Assembly: GCA_035642095.1 (NCBI GenBank) | Contig: DASQTB010000114.1 | Coordinates: 1 to 17,223 of the forward strand | DNA: 17,223 nt | From: DASQTB01 sp035642095 | GTDB taxonomy: Bacteria > Actinomycetota > UBA4738 > CALAEC01 | Direction of reading: 5' to 3' | Made by a program: the position numbers and the translations under genes | Shown here: positions 7,423-13,809 of the stretch, piece after piece | Layout: each line of letters starts with the position of its first letter | Numbering within the stretch: the stretch's first letter is position 1 | Notes under the pieces: generated by a model | What the model was told of the DNA's origin: nothing | What the model saw: the letters and a program-made list of their open reading frames with translations, nothing else | Databases searched by the model: none

Positions 7423-8376
7423 ATGCTGGAGCTGGGTTTCAAGCTGTCCGCCGAGGAGCATCCCGCGCCCGATCTGGTCCGGTACGCGCGGCTCGGCGAG
7501 GAGGCCGGATTCTCCTTCGCCGCCCTGTCCGATCACTTCCATCCGTGGACGTCCCGCCAGGGGCAGAGTCCCTTCGCCTGGGCGGTCCTGGGCGGCGTGG
7601 CGGAGGCCACCGAGCGGCTTCGGGTCGGCACCGCGGTGACGTGCCCCTCGATCCGTATCCACCCCGCCGTCGTGGCCCACGCCGCGGCCACGGTGGCCAC
7701 GATGCTTCCCGGCCGGTTCTTCCTCGGCCTGGGGACCGGCGAGAACCTGAACGAGCACGTCCTGGGCGATCGGTGGCCCACGCCCGGGACGCGGCGGGAG
7801 ATGCTCGAGGAGGCCGTCCAGGTCATCCGGGGGCTGTGGCGCGGCGAGCTGTTCGATCACCACGGGCGGTTCTACACGGTCGAGGGCGCGCGCCTGTACT
7901 CCCGCCCGGACGAGCCCCCGCCGATCCTGATCGCCGGGAGTGGAACCGTGGCCGCGGAGCTGGCCGGGCGGATCGGAGACGGCTTCATCGGCGTGGCCCC
8001 CGATCGCGAGCTGCTCCAGACCTTCGACCGCGGAGGCGGCGCCGGGAAGCCGAAGTACGCCGAGATCGACGTGTGCTGGGCGGCCGGCGAGGCCGAGGCC
8101 CGCAAGACCGCGCTCGAGATCTGGCCGAACACCTCGATCCCCGGTGAGCTGGCTGCGGAGCTGCCGCTGCCGCGTCACTTCGAGCAGGCGGCGAAGATGG
8201 TCTCCCAGGACGATGTGGGGGGAAAGGTGGTGTGCGGGCCCGATGCAGAGCGCCACCTGGCCCGCATCCGCGAGTACGCGCAGGCCGGCTACGACCACAT
8301 CTGGATCCATCAGGTCGGGCCCGATCAGGAAGGTTTCTTCGAGTTCTACGGGCAGGAGGTTCTTCCGAAGATTTAG
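7423..8376 (+). CDS. F420-dependent LLM-class oxidoreductase (TIGR03557 / FGD-like)
   Basis: Encodes 317 aa of the luciferase-like TIM-barrel family, closest in layout to F420-dependent glucose-6-phosphate dehydrogenase (FGD, ~336 aa) and the related TIGR03557 proteins. With an offset of two residues, the FGD active-site residues are present: SDHF gives Asp37 and His38, Trp42 follows, and GTGENLNE gives Glu107. IPNRVFLG-like LPGRFFLGLGTGE and AGRIGDGFI are family blocks. The barrel would bind F420 and move hydride between it and a substrate in the cytoplasm. I cannot confirm the sugar-phosphate ligands, so glucose-6-phosphate should not be assumed. ATG 7423 has a good Shine-Dalgarno sequence (GGGGAAGG, 7407-7414, spacing 8). 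The TAG stop forms part of the apparent promoter of the next gene. Its presence implies that the organism makes F420. Confidence 0.9.
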   Translation: MLELGFKLSAEEHPAPDLVRYARLGEEAGFSFAALSDHFHPWTSRQGQSPFAWAVLGGVAEATERLRVGTAVTCPSIRIHPAVVAHAAATVATMLPGRFFLGLGTGENLNEHVLGDRWPTPGTRREMLEEAVQVIRGLWRGELFDHHGRFYTVEGARLYSRPDEPPPILIAGSGTVAAELAGRIGDGFIGVAPDRELLQTFDRGGGAGKPKYAEIDVCWAAGEAEARKTALEIWPNTSIPGELAAELPLPRHFEQAAKMVSQDDVGGKVVCGPDAERHLARIREYAQAGYDHIWIHQVGPDQEGFFEFYGQEVLPKI

Positions 8377-8379
8377 AGT
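8374..8379 (+). promoter_or_regulatory. -10 element overlapping a stop codon (respiratory operon promoter candidate)
   Basis: TAGAGT begins with the TAG stop of the oxidoreductase gene and ends six bases before GTG 8386. Transcription starting seven bases downstream would put the first base on the G of the start codon. No Shine-Dalgarno sequence precedes this gene. The -35 region is not recognisable. Confidence 0.4.
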
Positions 8380-8385
8380 CCCCCT

Positions 8386-8769
8386 GTGGGCCGGCGAGCG
8401 AGGCACGTCGCGGCGCTCCTGCCCGTGGCCGCGGGGATCCTGTGGGCCTGCGGACCGAGCCCCGTCCCGCCGCCGGGCATCACGTCGGGGAGTCCCCTTC
8501 GCGGCGCCGAGACGATCGAGCGCTTCGGGTGCGGGTCGTGCCACGTGATCCCGGGCATCTCCGAGGCCGAAGGCGACGTGGGGCCGCCGCTCACGGACTT
8601 CGGCCAACGCAAGTTCATCGCCGGGGCGGTGGCCAACAACGAGGGCAACCTCGTTCGATGGCTGCTGGATCCTGACGCCGTCGAGCCGGGCACGGTCATG
8701 CCGGACCTCGGCCTCTCCGAGCAGGAGGCCCACGACGTGGCCGCGTACCTCTACAGTCTGCGCCGATGA
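8386..8769 (+). CDS. Monohaem cytochrome c lipoprotein (CoxII-type haem domain)
   Basis: This 127-aa protein starts at GTG 8386. Residues 1-21 form a signal peptide (RR start, hydrophobic LLPVAAGILW) ending in a lipobox-like LWAC, so Cys22 is a likely lipid anchor on the outer face of the membrane. The haem c site is CGSCH (49-53), and the axial methionine is in PGTVMPDLGLS (Met105). The stretch LTDFGQRKFIAGAVANN...W.LDP...PGT.MP..GLS...A.D.A.YL.SL matches the cytochrome c domain fused to subunit II of caa3-type oxidases. That suggests a carrier between the bc complex and a terminal oxidase. Its stop overlaps the qcrC start (ATGA 8766-8769), so it heads the operon. Such an extra monohaem gene in front of qcrC is not part of the standard mycobacterial layout. 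Confidence 0.85.
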   Translation: MGRRARHVAALLPVAAGILWACGPSPVPPPGITSGSPLRGAETIERFGCGSCHVIPGISEAEGDVGPPLTDFGQRKFIAGAVANNEGNLVRWLLDPDAVEPGTVMPDLGLSEQEAHDVAAYLYSLRR

Positions 8770-9542
8770 GGCCGCGTTCCCACCGCCTCACCGCGCTCAT
8801 CCTGCTCGCCATCGGCGCCGGCGTAACGCTCGAGGTGGCGACGTCCCCCGCGGCCGGGCAGGTGGACGAGCCGCTGTCCCGATGGGCCCGAGGGAGGACG
8901 CTCTTCCAGCGCGATTGCGCGTCGTGCCATGGAACCGCCGGCGAGGGCACGAACCTCGGACCGACGCTGGTCGGAAGCGGGGCGGCCTCGGCCGACTTCA
9001 TGCTGTCCACCGGACGGATGCCGATCGCCGAGCCCGAGGTCCAACCCCAGCGGACGGAGCCTCGCTACGGATCCGAGGATATCGCCGCGCTGGTGGCGTT
9101 CGTCGGGTCACTGGGCGGCCCGCCGATCCCCCAGGTCGTTCCGGAGAACGGCAAGCTGGCGGAGGGGGCGTTGCTGTTCGAGCGGAACTGCGCGGCCTGC
9201 CACGGCAGCACCGGCGTCGGCGGGGCCATGACGTCCGGTCTGATCGCCCCGGCCCTGGACCAGGCCTCGGCCACGCAGGTCGCCGAGGCCGTCCGGGTCG
9301 GAGGATCCGGCGTGTTGACCGGCGACATGCCGGCCTTCGGATCGGAGACCCTCGACCAGGAGCAGCTGGACGCCGTCGTTCGGTACACGCTGTCGCTCCG
9401 GGACCCCGAGGACCCAGGCGGAGCGTCGATCACCCATCTCGGTCCGGTGGCCGAGGGTTTCGTCTCGGTATTCGGTGGACTGCTCGTGGCGGTGCTGATC
9501 GCCCGCCGGCTGGGGGAGCGAGCGGGGGAGCGGGGAGGATGA
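8766..9542 (+). CDS. qcrC: Dihaem cytochrome c subunit of the cytochrome bc complex (QcrC-like)
   Basis: Encodes 258 aa. An N-terminal signal or anchor helix (residues ~8-25) is followed by two cytochrome c domains with CASCH (51-55) and CAACH (142-146). Likely axial methionines are in STGRMP (Met85) and TGDMPAF (Met188). A C-terminal transmembrane helix (GFVSVFGGLLVAVLIARRLG, ~231-250) holds the protein in the membrane. Domain order and length fit actinobacterial QcrC, which takes electrons from the Rieske centre on the outer face and passes them to the oxidase. ATG 8766 overlaps the preceding stop (ATGA), and its own stop overlaps the qcrA start (ATGA 9539-9542), so translation is coupled on both sides. 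No oxidase genes (ctaCDEF) lie within the window. Confidence 0.92.
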   Translation: MRPRSHRLTALILLAIGAGVTLEVATSPAAGQVDEPLSRWARGRTLFQRDCASCHGTAGEGTNLGPTLVGSGAASADFMLSTGRMPIAEPEVQPQRTEPRYGSEDIAALVAFVGSLGGPPIPQVVPENGKLAEGALLFERNCAACHGSTGVGGAMTSGLIAPALDQASATQVAEAVRVGGSGVLTGDMPAFGSETLDQEQLDAVVRYTLSLRDPEDPGGASITHLGPVAEGFVSVFGGLLVAVLIARRLGERAGERGG

Positions 9543-10381
9543 CGGACCGTGACCCTCGCCGGGCGGTTGGGGGGGTGGCCCGGTGGTTCGCCGCTTCCAC
9601 CGCCGCGTCGATCGGCCTGGCGGTGGCCTACGCCCTCGACGCGAACGCCCAGGTCCAGGGCGTGTTGGCGGCCGTCGCCCTGGCGGCGCTGGCCGCCGGG
9701 TTCGTCCGATGGAGCGAGCGTCTGATGCCTCCCGGACCGTACGTCGAGGAGCGCCACCCGCTGGCCGCGCCTCCGGACGAGGATCGGGCGGCCGACCGGG
9801 CCCTGGCCGGCGAAGGGCTTCCCCGGCGCCGGTTCCTGGGCCGGATGCTAGGGGCCGCGCTGGCCGCCCTGGGCGTGGCCCTCCTCTTTCCCATCCGCTC
9901 GCTGGGCCCGAGCCCGGGCCGGTCCCTCCTCCGCACGGCCTGGCGGCGAGGGATGCGGCTGGTCACGCCGGAGGGCCAGCCCGTCGCCGCCGAGACCCTT
10001 CAGCTCGGCGGCGTGCTGACGGTCTTCCCCGAGGGGCGGACCGATGCCGCCGACTCCCAAGCCATCCTGGTCCGGGTCGATCCGGCCGCTATCACGCCCG
10101 TCGCCGGGCGGGAAGCGTGGGCGCCGGATGGCAACGTGGCCTACTCGAAGATCTGCACGCACGCCGGCTGTCCGGTCGGGCTGTACGAAGACCGGACCGG
10201 CCAGCTCTTCTGTCCGTGCCATCAGTCGGTGTTCGACGCGCTGGACGGAGCCCGACCCCTGACCGGACCGGCCACCCGGGCGCTCCCCCAGCTCCCGCTC
10301 GAGGTCGACGACGAGGGGTACCTCCGTTCGGGAGGCGATTTCTCCGAGCCCGTCGGTCCGGCCACCTGGGACGTTCCGTGA
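9539..10381 (+). CDS. qcrA: Rieske 2Fe-2S subunit of the cytochrome bc complex (QcrA-like)
   Basis: Encodes 280 aa. Two N-terminal hydrophobic segments (~15-32 and ~40-55) precede a cytoplasmic loop. The motif LPRRRFLGRM (95-103) then introduces a third helix (~104-119), as in actinobacterial QcrA where the last helix is exported by Tat. The Rieske domain has CTHAGC (Cys206, His208, Cys211) and CPCH (Cys225, Cys227, His228). These give the four cluster ligands, with Cys211-Cys227 as the conserved disulfide. The protein oxidises menaquinol at the Qo site of QcrB and reduces QcrC. I chose ATG 9539 because it overlaps the qcrC stop and starts just before the first helix; longer versions run antisense-like through qcrC. 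The stop overlaps qcrB (GTGA). Confidence 0.93.
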   Translation: MTDRDPRRAVGGVARWFAASTAASIGLAVAYALDANAQVQGVLAAVALAALAAGFVRWSERLMPPGPYVEERHPLAAPPDEDRAADRALAGEGLPRRRFLGRMLGAALAALGVALLFPIRSLGPSPGRSLLRTAWRRGMRLVTPEGQPVAAETLQLGGVLTVFPEGRTDAADSQAILVRVDPAAITPVAGREAWAPDGNVAYSKICTHAGCPVGLYEDRTGQLFCPCHQSVFDALDGARPLTGPATRALPQLPLEVDDEGYLRSGGDFSEPVGPATWDVP

Positions 10382-11727
10382 TCGTCCGGCGCACGGTTCG
10401 GTGGCTCGACGACCGCCTCGGTGCCACCACATTCACCCGCCAGGCGCTGACCAAGGTGTTCCCGGACCACTGGACGTTCATGCTCGGGGAGCTCGCCCTG
10501 TACTGCTTCGTGATCCTGGTCGCTACCGGCACGTTCCTGGCGTTCTTCTTCGTGCCGAGTCCGAACGAGGTCGTCTACCGGGGGAGCTACCAGCCGCTGC
10601 ACGGCGTGGAGGTGTCCGAGGCGTTCGCCTCGGTGATGCGGATCAGCTTCGACGTCCGGGCCGGGCTGGTGATCCGCCAGGCCCACCACTGGGCGGCGCT
10701 GGTCTTCCTGGCTGCCATCGTGGCCCACCTCTCGCGCCTCTTCTTCACGGGCGCGTTCCGCCGACCGCGAGAGCTCAACTGGATCATCGGGGTGACGCTG
10801 CTCTTGCTGGCCCTGTTCAACGGGTTCAGCGGGTACTCACTTCCCGACGACCTTCTGTCGGGGACCGGGCTTCGGATCGCTTACTCGATCGTGCTGTCGA
10901 TCCCGCTGGTGGGAACGTGGCTGGCCTTCCTCGTGTTCGGCGGGGAGTTCCCGGCCCCGGACATCCTCAGCCGCCTGCTGGTCATCCACATCTACCTGGT
11001 TCCCCTGGCCATGGCCGGCCTGATCACCGCCCACCTGGCCATCGTGTGGAGGCAGAAGCACACCCAGTTCCCCGGGCCGGGACGCACCGAGACCAACGTG
11101 GTCGGCTCGGTGCTGTGGCCGACCTACGCGGCCCGCTCGATCGGACTCCTATTCGCCATCGGGGCCCTGGTCGCGGCGATGGGCGGCCTCCTCCAGATCA
11201 ACCCGATCTGGCTCTACGGGCCGTTCATCCCCGAGGCCGTGAGCTCGCCGGCCCAGCCGGACTGGTACGTCGGGTGGCTGGAGGGGGGGCTCCGCATCTT
11301 CCCGGCCTGGGAGGTCGAGCTGTTCGGCTTCCGGATACCGAACCCGTTCTTCCCCGGCGTCCTCCTGCCGGCGGTCACGTTCGCCCTTCTGTATGCGTGG
11401 CCGTTCCTCGAGGCCCGGTTTACCGGCGACCGGGCCGAGCATCATCTGCTCGACCGTCCTCGGGATCGCCCGCTCCGGACTGCGATCGGCGTCGGCGTGC
11501 TGACGTTCTACTCCGTCCTCCTCCTGGCCGGCAGCAACGATATCCTGGCCCGATTCCTGGGCGTGCCGGTCACGGGGGTGACGGCGGTGCTCCGGGCGCT
11601 GGTGTTCGCCCTGCCGGTGGTCACCGCCCTGGCGGCCCACCGGGTGATGCGAGCCCTCCGGGACACCGAAGCTCGAGGCATCCTCGATCTGCCGACCGGA
11701 CGACGAGAACGGCCCGTGGCCTCGTGA
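10378..11727 (+). CDS. qcrB: Cytochrome b subunit of the cytochrome bc complex (QcrB-like)
   Basis: This 449-aa integral membrane protein starts at GTG 10378, overlapping the qcrA stop. Helix B has RQAHHWAALVFLAAIVAH, giving haem ligands His103 and His117 (spacing 14). Helix D has HIYLVPLAMAGLITAH, giving His204 and His219 (spacing 15, as in b6-type proteins). The Qo-site tetrapeptide is PDWY (294-297). The C-terminal half continues through WPFLEARFTGD (~341-351) to further helices, so both the N- and C-terminal domains of cytochrome b are fused in one chain, as in actinobacteria. It carries the quinol oxidation and reduction sites and the low- and high-potential b haems. The stop overlaps the start of a small downstream gene (GTGA 11724-11727). 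Confidence 0.95.
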   Translation: MIVRRTVRWLDDRLGATTFTRQALTKVFPDHWTFMLGELALYCFVILVATGTFLAFFFVPSPNEVVYRGSYQPLHGVEVSEAFASVMRISFDVRAGLVIRQAHHWAALVFLAAIVAHLSRLFFTGAFRRPRELNWIIGVTLLLLALFNGFSGYSLPDDLLSGTGLRIAYSIVLSIPLVGTWLAFLVFGGEFPAPDILSRLLVIHIYLVPLAMAGLITAHLAIVWRQKHTQFPGPGRTETNVVGSVLWPTYAARSIGLLFAIGALVAAMGGLLQINPIWLYGPFIPEAVSSPAQPDWYVGWLEGGLRIFPAWEVELFGFRIPNPFFPGVLLPAVTFALLYAWPFLEARFTGDRAEHHLLDRPRDRPLRTAIGVGVLTFYSVLLLAGSNDILARFLGVPVTGVTAVLRALVFALPVVTALAAHRVMRALRDTEARGILDLPTGRRERPVAS

Positions 11728-12053
11728 AGGGCCGGGTCGAGGTGTGGCTCCGTTCGAACGGCCGATGGGGGTGGCGGTACCGCGACCGGAACGGGGTCCT
11801 CCCGGCGGCCAGAGACTTCGAGCGGTTCGACGACGCCGTGGCCGCCGGGCGGCGGGCGTACCCCGATGCGCAACTGGTCGAGCTCCGTCCCCGCCTGGTC
11901 ACGGCCCGGGTCGCGGCGGTCGTGGCGGCGGTGGCGCTTCTCGTCCTGCTCGGCCGGCGAGCTCAAGCGCCGAGGACCGTCAACGCTTCCCGGGCCCGGT
12001 CGCGATCGGCGTCCCGGATCCGTGCCCGATCGAGGAAGGCCCGAAGCTCCTGA
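11724..12053 (+). CDS. Small single-TM protein with a DUF1508/YegP-like N-terminal segment
   Basis: A 109-aa frame starts at GTG 11724, overlapping the qcrB stop (GTGA) exactly as the earlier genes of the operon overlap each other. Residues 5-50 (VEVWLRSNGRWGWRYRDRNG, then FERFDDAVAAGRRAYPDAQ) recall the small beta-strand/helix DUF1508 (YegP) module. Residues ~59-76 form one transmembrane helix (VTARVAAVVAAVALLVLLG). The last ~32 residues are Arg/Ser-rich and lie antisense to the 3' end of the DUF1122 gene, so this tail may be spurious or the result of a lost stop codon. The codon pattern up to 11963 looks like its neighbours. Function is unknown. Its position suggests an accessory of the bc complex, or simply a gene that gained coupling. 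I am moderately sure it is translated and unsure of its true end. Confidence 0.55.
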   Translation: MKGRVEVWLRSNGRWGWRYRDRNGVLPAARDFERFDDAVAAGRRAYPDAQLVELRPRLVTARVAAVVAAVALLVLLGRRAQAPRTVNASRARSRSASRIRARSRKARSS

Positions 12054-12421
12054 ACCAGCCGGTCCTCTGAGGCCAGGCGGCGTTCGTCGTCCAGGGGCAA
12101 CGTGGCCTGGAGCTTCGTGCCGCCCTCCCGTCCGCCTTCGGGGAAGTACCAGTCCTTGAACCACCGGCACCCCGCTCGGAGCAGGGCCAACCCTACGGGG
12201 GTGGCCGGGGGCGGCACCTTCCGGCGGAGGGCCCGCTCGGTCTCGTCGCCCTCGTAGGCCACCATCAGCGAGCCGCCCGGGCCGAGGGCCGTGGCCAGGG
12301 CGGAGACGACCGTCAGATCTCGCACCACCAGATCGGCCCACGGGCGGACCCCTGCCGAGGAACGGCCGTGGAACCAGAGCCCGTGAGCGGCGGGCTCGCC
12401 CTGGGGGCCCGCGATGACCAC
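11963..12421 (-). CDS. DUF1122 family protein
   Basis: Encodes about 152 aa from GTG 12421. Conserved-looking blocks are VVIAGPQGEPAAHGLWFHGR at the start, GSLMVAYEGDETERALRR in the middle and PPATPVGLALLRAGCRWFKDWYFPEG followed by EGGTKLQATLP. The last two match what I remember of DUF1122 (FKDWY-PEG-EG-K). The family is known mainly from archaea and has no established function. The true start is uncertain: the frame is open upstream with LRFLERRPGRTAGEER before the GTG and no ATG or GTG, and GAGGAG lies only three bases before the GTG. It follows the FBP aldolase/phosphatase by 52 bp on the same strand and is probably co-transcribed with it. Its last 91 bp overlap the small TM gene on the other strand. 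Confidence 0.75.
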   Translation of the reverse strand: MVIAGPQGEPAAHGLWFHGRSSAGVRPWADLVVRDLTVVSALATALGPGGSLMVAYEGDETERALRRKVPPPATPVGLALLRAGCRWFKDWYFPEGGREGGTKLQATLPLDDERRLASEDRLVQELRAFLDRARIRDADRDRAREALTVLGA

Positions 12422-12473
12422 CCGCTCCTCGCCCGCCGTCCGACCGGGACGGCGTTCCAGAAAGCGGAGGTCG

Positions 12474-13625
12474 CTACTCGACGTCGTCGGCGCTGGCCCT
12501 GACCGTCCGCTCGCCGGTGATGGTCGGGACCGACACGTCGGTCGCCTCCCACCGGTCCTTCAGGCGCTCGGCCACCTCCGGCATGGTGGTGTACTCCATC
12601 TCGTCGAGGCCCAGCCGATGCGGCTCGAACGGGCCGTGCCGCCGCAGGTAGTCCATCACCTTGTTGACCTGGGTCCGGGCCCGGTCGAACGACGGGTCGT
12701 CGAACATGTCGCGCGGTCGTCCGAGCTTCCCGTCCTTGAGCTGGAACCCCAGGCACACCACCCGGGGCGGCCCGTCGAACCGGGCCGGGTGGGCGTGCTC
12801 CAGGGGCACCGGCATGAGGGGGGCATGGTGTGAGCCGCGCATCGCCCCCGCCACGGTGTGCGGGAACGAGAACGGCTCCAGCGCCTCGCCCACAGCCGGA
12901 AGCCCCGACTGGCAGCGGACGACCATCACCGGGTCGTCTTTGCCCACGTACCGGCCGGCCATCAGGGAAAGCCGCTGTGTCGAGGTCACCGCGGCCACCT
13001 CGCCGAGGGTCTTCGACAGCACCCGCTTCACCACGTACCGGGCCGGAGCGCCGATGAACAGCAACATCGAGTAGATCTCGGCGGGGCAGTCGAACAGGAT
13101 CCGCTTGTCCTCATGGAGGTCGTGCACCTCGAACAGGAAGCCGTCGTGCATCTTGGGGTCGATGACCAGGCCCGCCGTGTTGAACGGGTCGGCGAACATC
13201 TTGTACAGGGGCATGTTCCACGCCCCGGGCTCCGTCTTGTCGCCGAGGTAGCAGAGCACCGGTTCCGAGGGCCGCTCCTCGATCTCGATCTCGGCGTACC
13301 CCGGGCCCATCCCTCGGAGGTTCCCGGAGAACGCATCTGAGAGCAGGTCCTGCCCGGCTCCGTACAGGCCGAGGTCCTTGGCGATGTCGGTTGTCATCAG
13401 GAACGTGTCCCACGCGAACTGGTGCACGTTCTCCGCCTCCAGACCGTGCTCGTGGGTCATGATCAGCGACAGGTCGTCGCCGCACCACGACACGTGTCCA
13501 TCGATGAGCAGGTCGCCGACCTGCTCGTCCAGCGTCTTCCTGGCTGCCTCGACCATGTCGGGATGGACCGAGGAGTGCCCGACCCAACCACCGGTGTCGG
13601 CCTTGATGATGCTGAGCGTCAGCAC
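12474..13625 (-). CDS. fbp: Bifunctional fructose-1,6-bisphosphate aldolase/phosphatase (archaeal type, class V FBPase)
   Basis: This 383-aa protein is near-identical in layout to archaeal FBPA/P along its length. It opens SIIKADTGGWVGHSSVHPD, with metal-binding Asp/His residues. Then come CGDDLSLIMTHEHG, LYGAGQDLLSDAFSGNLRGMGPG, EERPSEP, DKTEPGAWNMPLYKMFADPFNTAGLVIDPKMHDGF and AGRYVGKDDPV. In the last block Tyr226 and Lys229 fit the catalytic Tyr and Schiff-base Lys (Y-x-x-K) described for the Sulfolobus enzyme. The enzyme condenses triose phosphates and then removes the 1-phosphate, making gluconeogenesis one-way. GTG 13625 has a strong Shine-Dalgarno sequence (GGAAGGAGG, 13644-13636, spacing 10) and begins where the family begins; extension to 13667 is not supported. 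DUF1122 lies downstream, and the P450 gene is divergent. Confidence 0.95.
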   Translation of the reverse strand: MLTLSIIKADTGGWVGHSSVHPDMVEAARKTLDEQVGDLLIDGHVSWCGDDLSLIMTHEHGLEAENVHQFAWDTFLMTTDIAKDLGLYGAGQDLLSDAFSGNLRGMGPGYAEIEIEERPSEPVLCYLGDKTEPGAWNMPLYKMFADPFNTAGLVIDPKMHDGFLFEVHDLHEDKRILFDCPAEIYSMLLFIGAPARYVVKRVLSKTLGEVAAVTSTQRLSLMAGRYVGKDDPVMVVRCQSGLPAVGEALEPFSFPHTVAGAMRGSHHAPLMPVPLEHAHPARFDGPPRVVCLGFQLKDGKLGRPRDMFDDPSFDRARTQVNKVMDYLRRHGPFEPHRLGLDEMEYTTMPEVAERLKDRWEATDVSVPTITGERTVRASADDVE

Positions 13626-13646
13626 CGTTTCTTCGCCTCCTTCCGG

Positions 13647-13676
13647 GCGCTCCTCCGGAGCGCGCACGCTTCGCGC
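13647..13676 (-). promoter_or_regulatory. Two mutually exclusive hairpins just upstream of the fbp ribosome-binding site
   Basis: Hairpin A pairs 13647-13653 with 13657-13663 (7 bp, 3-nt loop). Hairpin B pairs 13660-13664 with 13672-13676 (5 bp, 7-nt loop). They share 13660-13663, so only one can form at a time. Hairpin A ends three bases from the Shine-Dalgarno sequence of the aldolase/phosphatase gene. High GC alone could produce this. Confidence 0.25.
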
Positions 13677-13700
13677 GACGGAATCGTCGTCTACCAGCGA

Positions 13701-13727
13701 ATCCTACCCAACCGGGAGCCGGGCCAA
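13701..13727 (-). promoter_or_regulatory. Candidate promoter of the FBP aldolase/phosphatase gene
   Basis: On the minus strand, TAGGAT (13706-13701) resembles a -10 element, and TTGGCC (13727-13722) lies 15 bp upstream as a poor -35 at short spacing. A start near 13694 would give a leader of about 69 nt containing both hairpins and the Shine-Dalgarno sequence. Confidence 0.25.
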
Positions 13728-13796
13728 GCAGTTCGAGCGCCCGGAACGCCCCGTTCGCGCAGTTCCGGCAAGCCGGGCTCTCCCAGAGGCCGATGG

Positions 13797-13802
13797 TACT
13801 GT
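13797..13802 (+). promoter_or_regulatory. -10 element of a leaderless promoter (P450 gene)
   Basis: TACTGT ends seven bases before ATG 13810. No Shine-Dalgarno sequence is present; the spacer is TCCCCCG. Transcription would start on or one base before the A of the start codon. Confidence 0.45.
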
Positions 13803-13809
13803 TCCCCCG

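Noticed and set aside
7423..8376. Naming the F420 oxidoreductase as glucose-6-phosphate dehydrogenase (fgd)
   Set aside because: Cofactor-side and catalytic residues match, but I could not confirm the phosphate-binding residues, so the substrate is left open.
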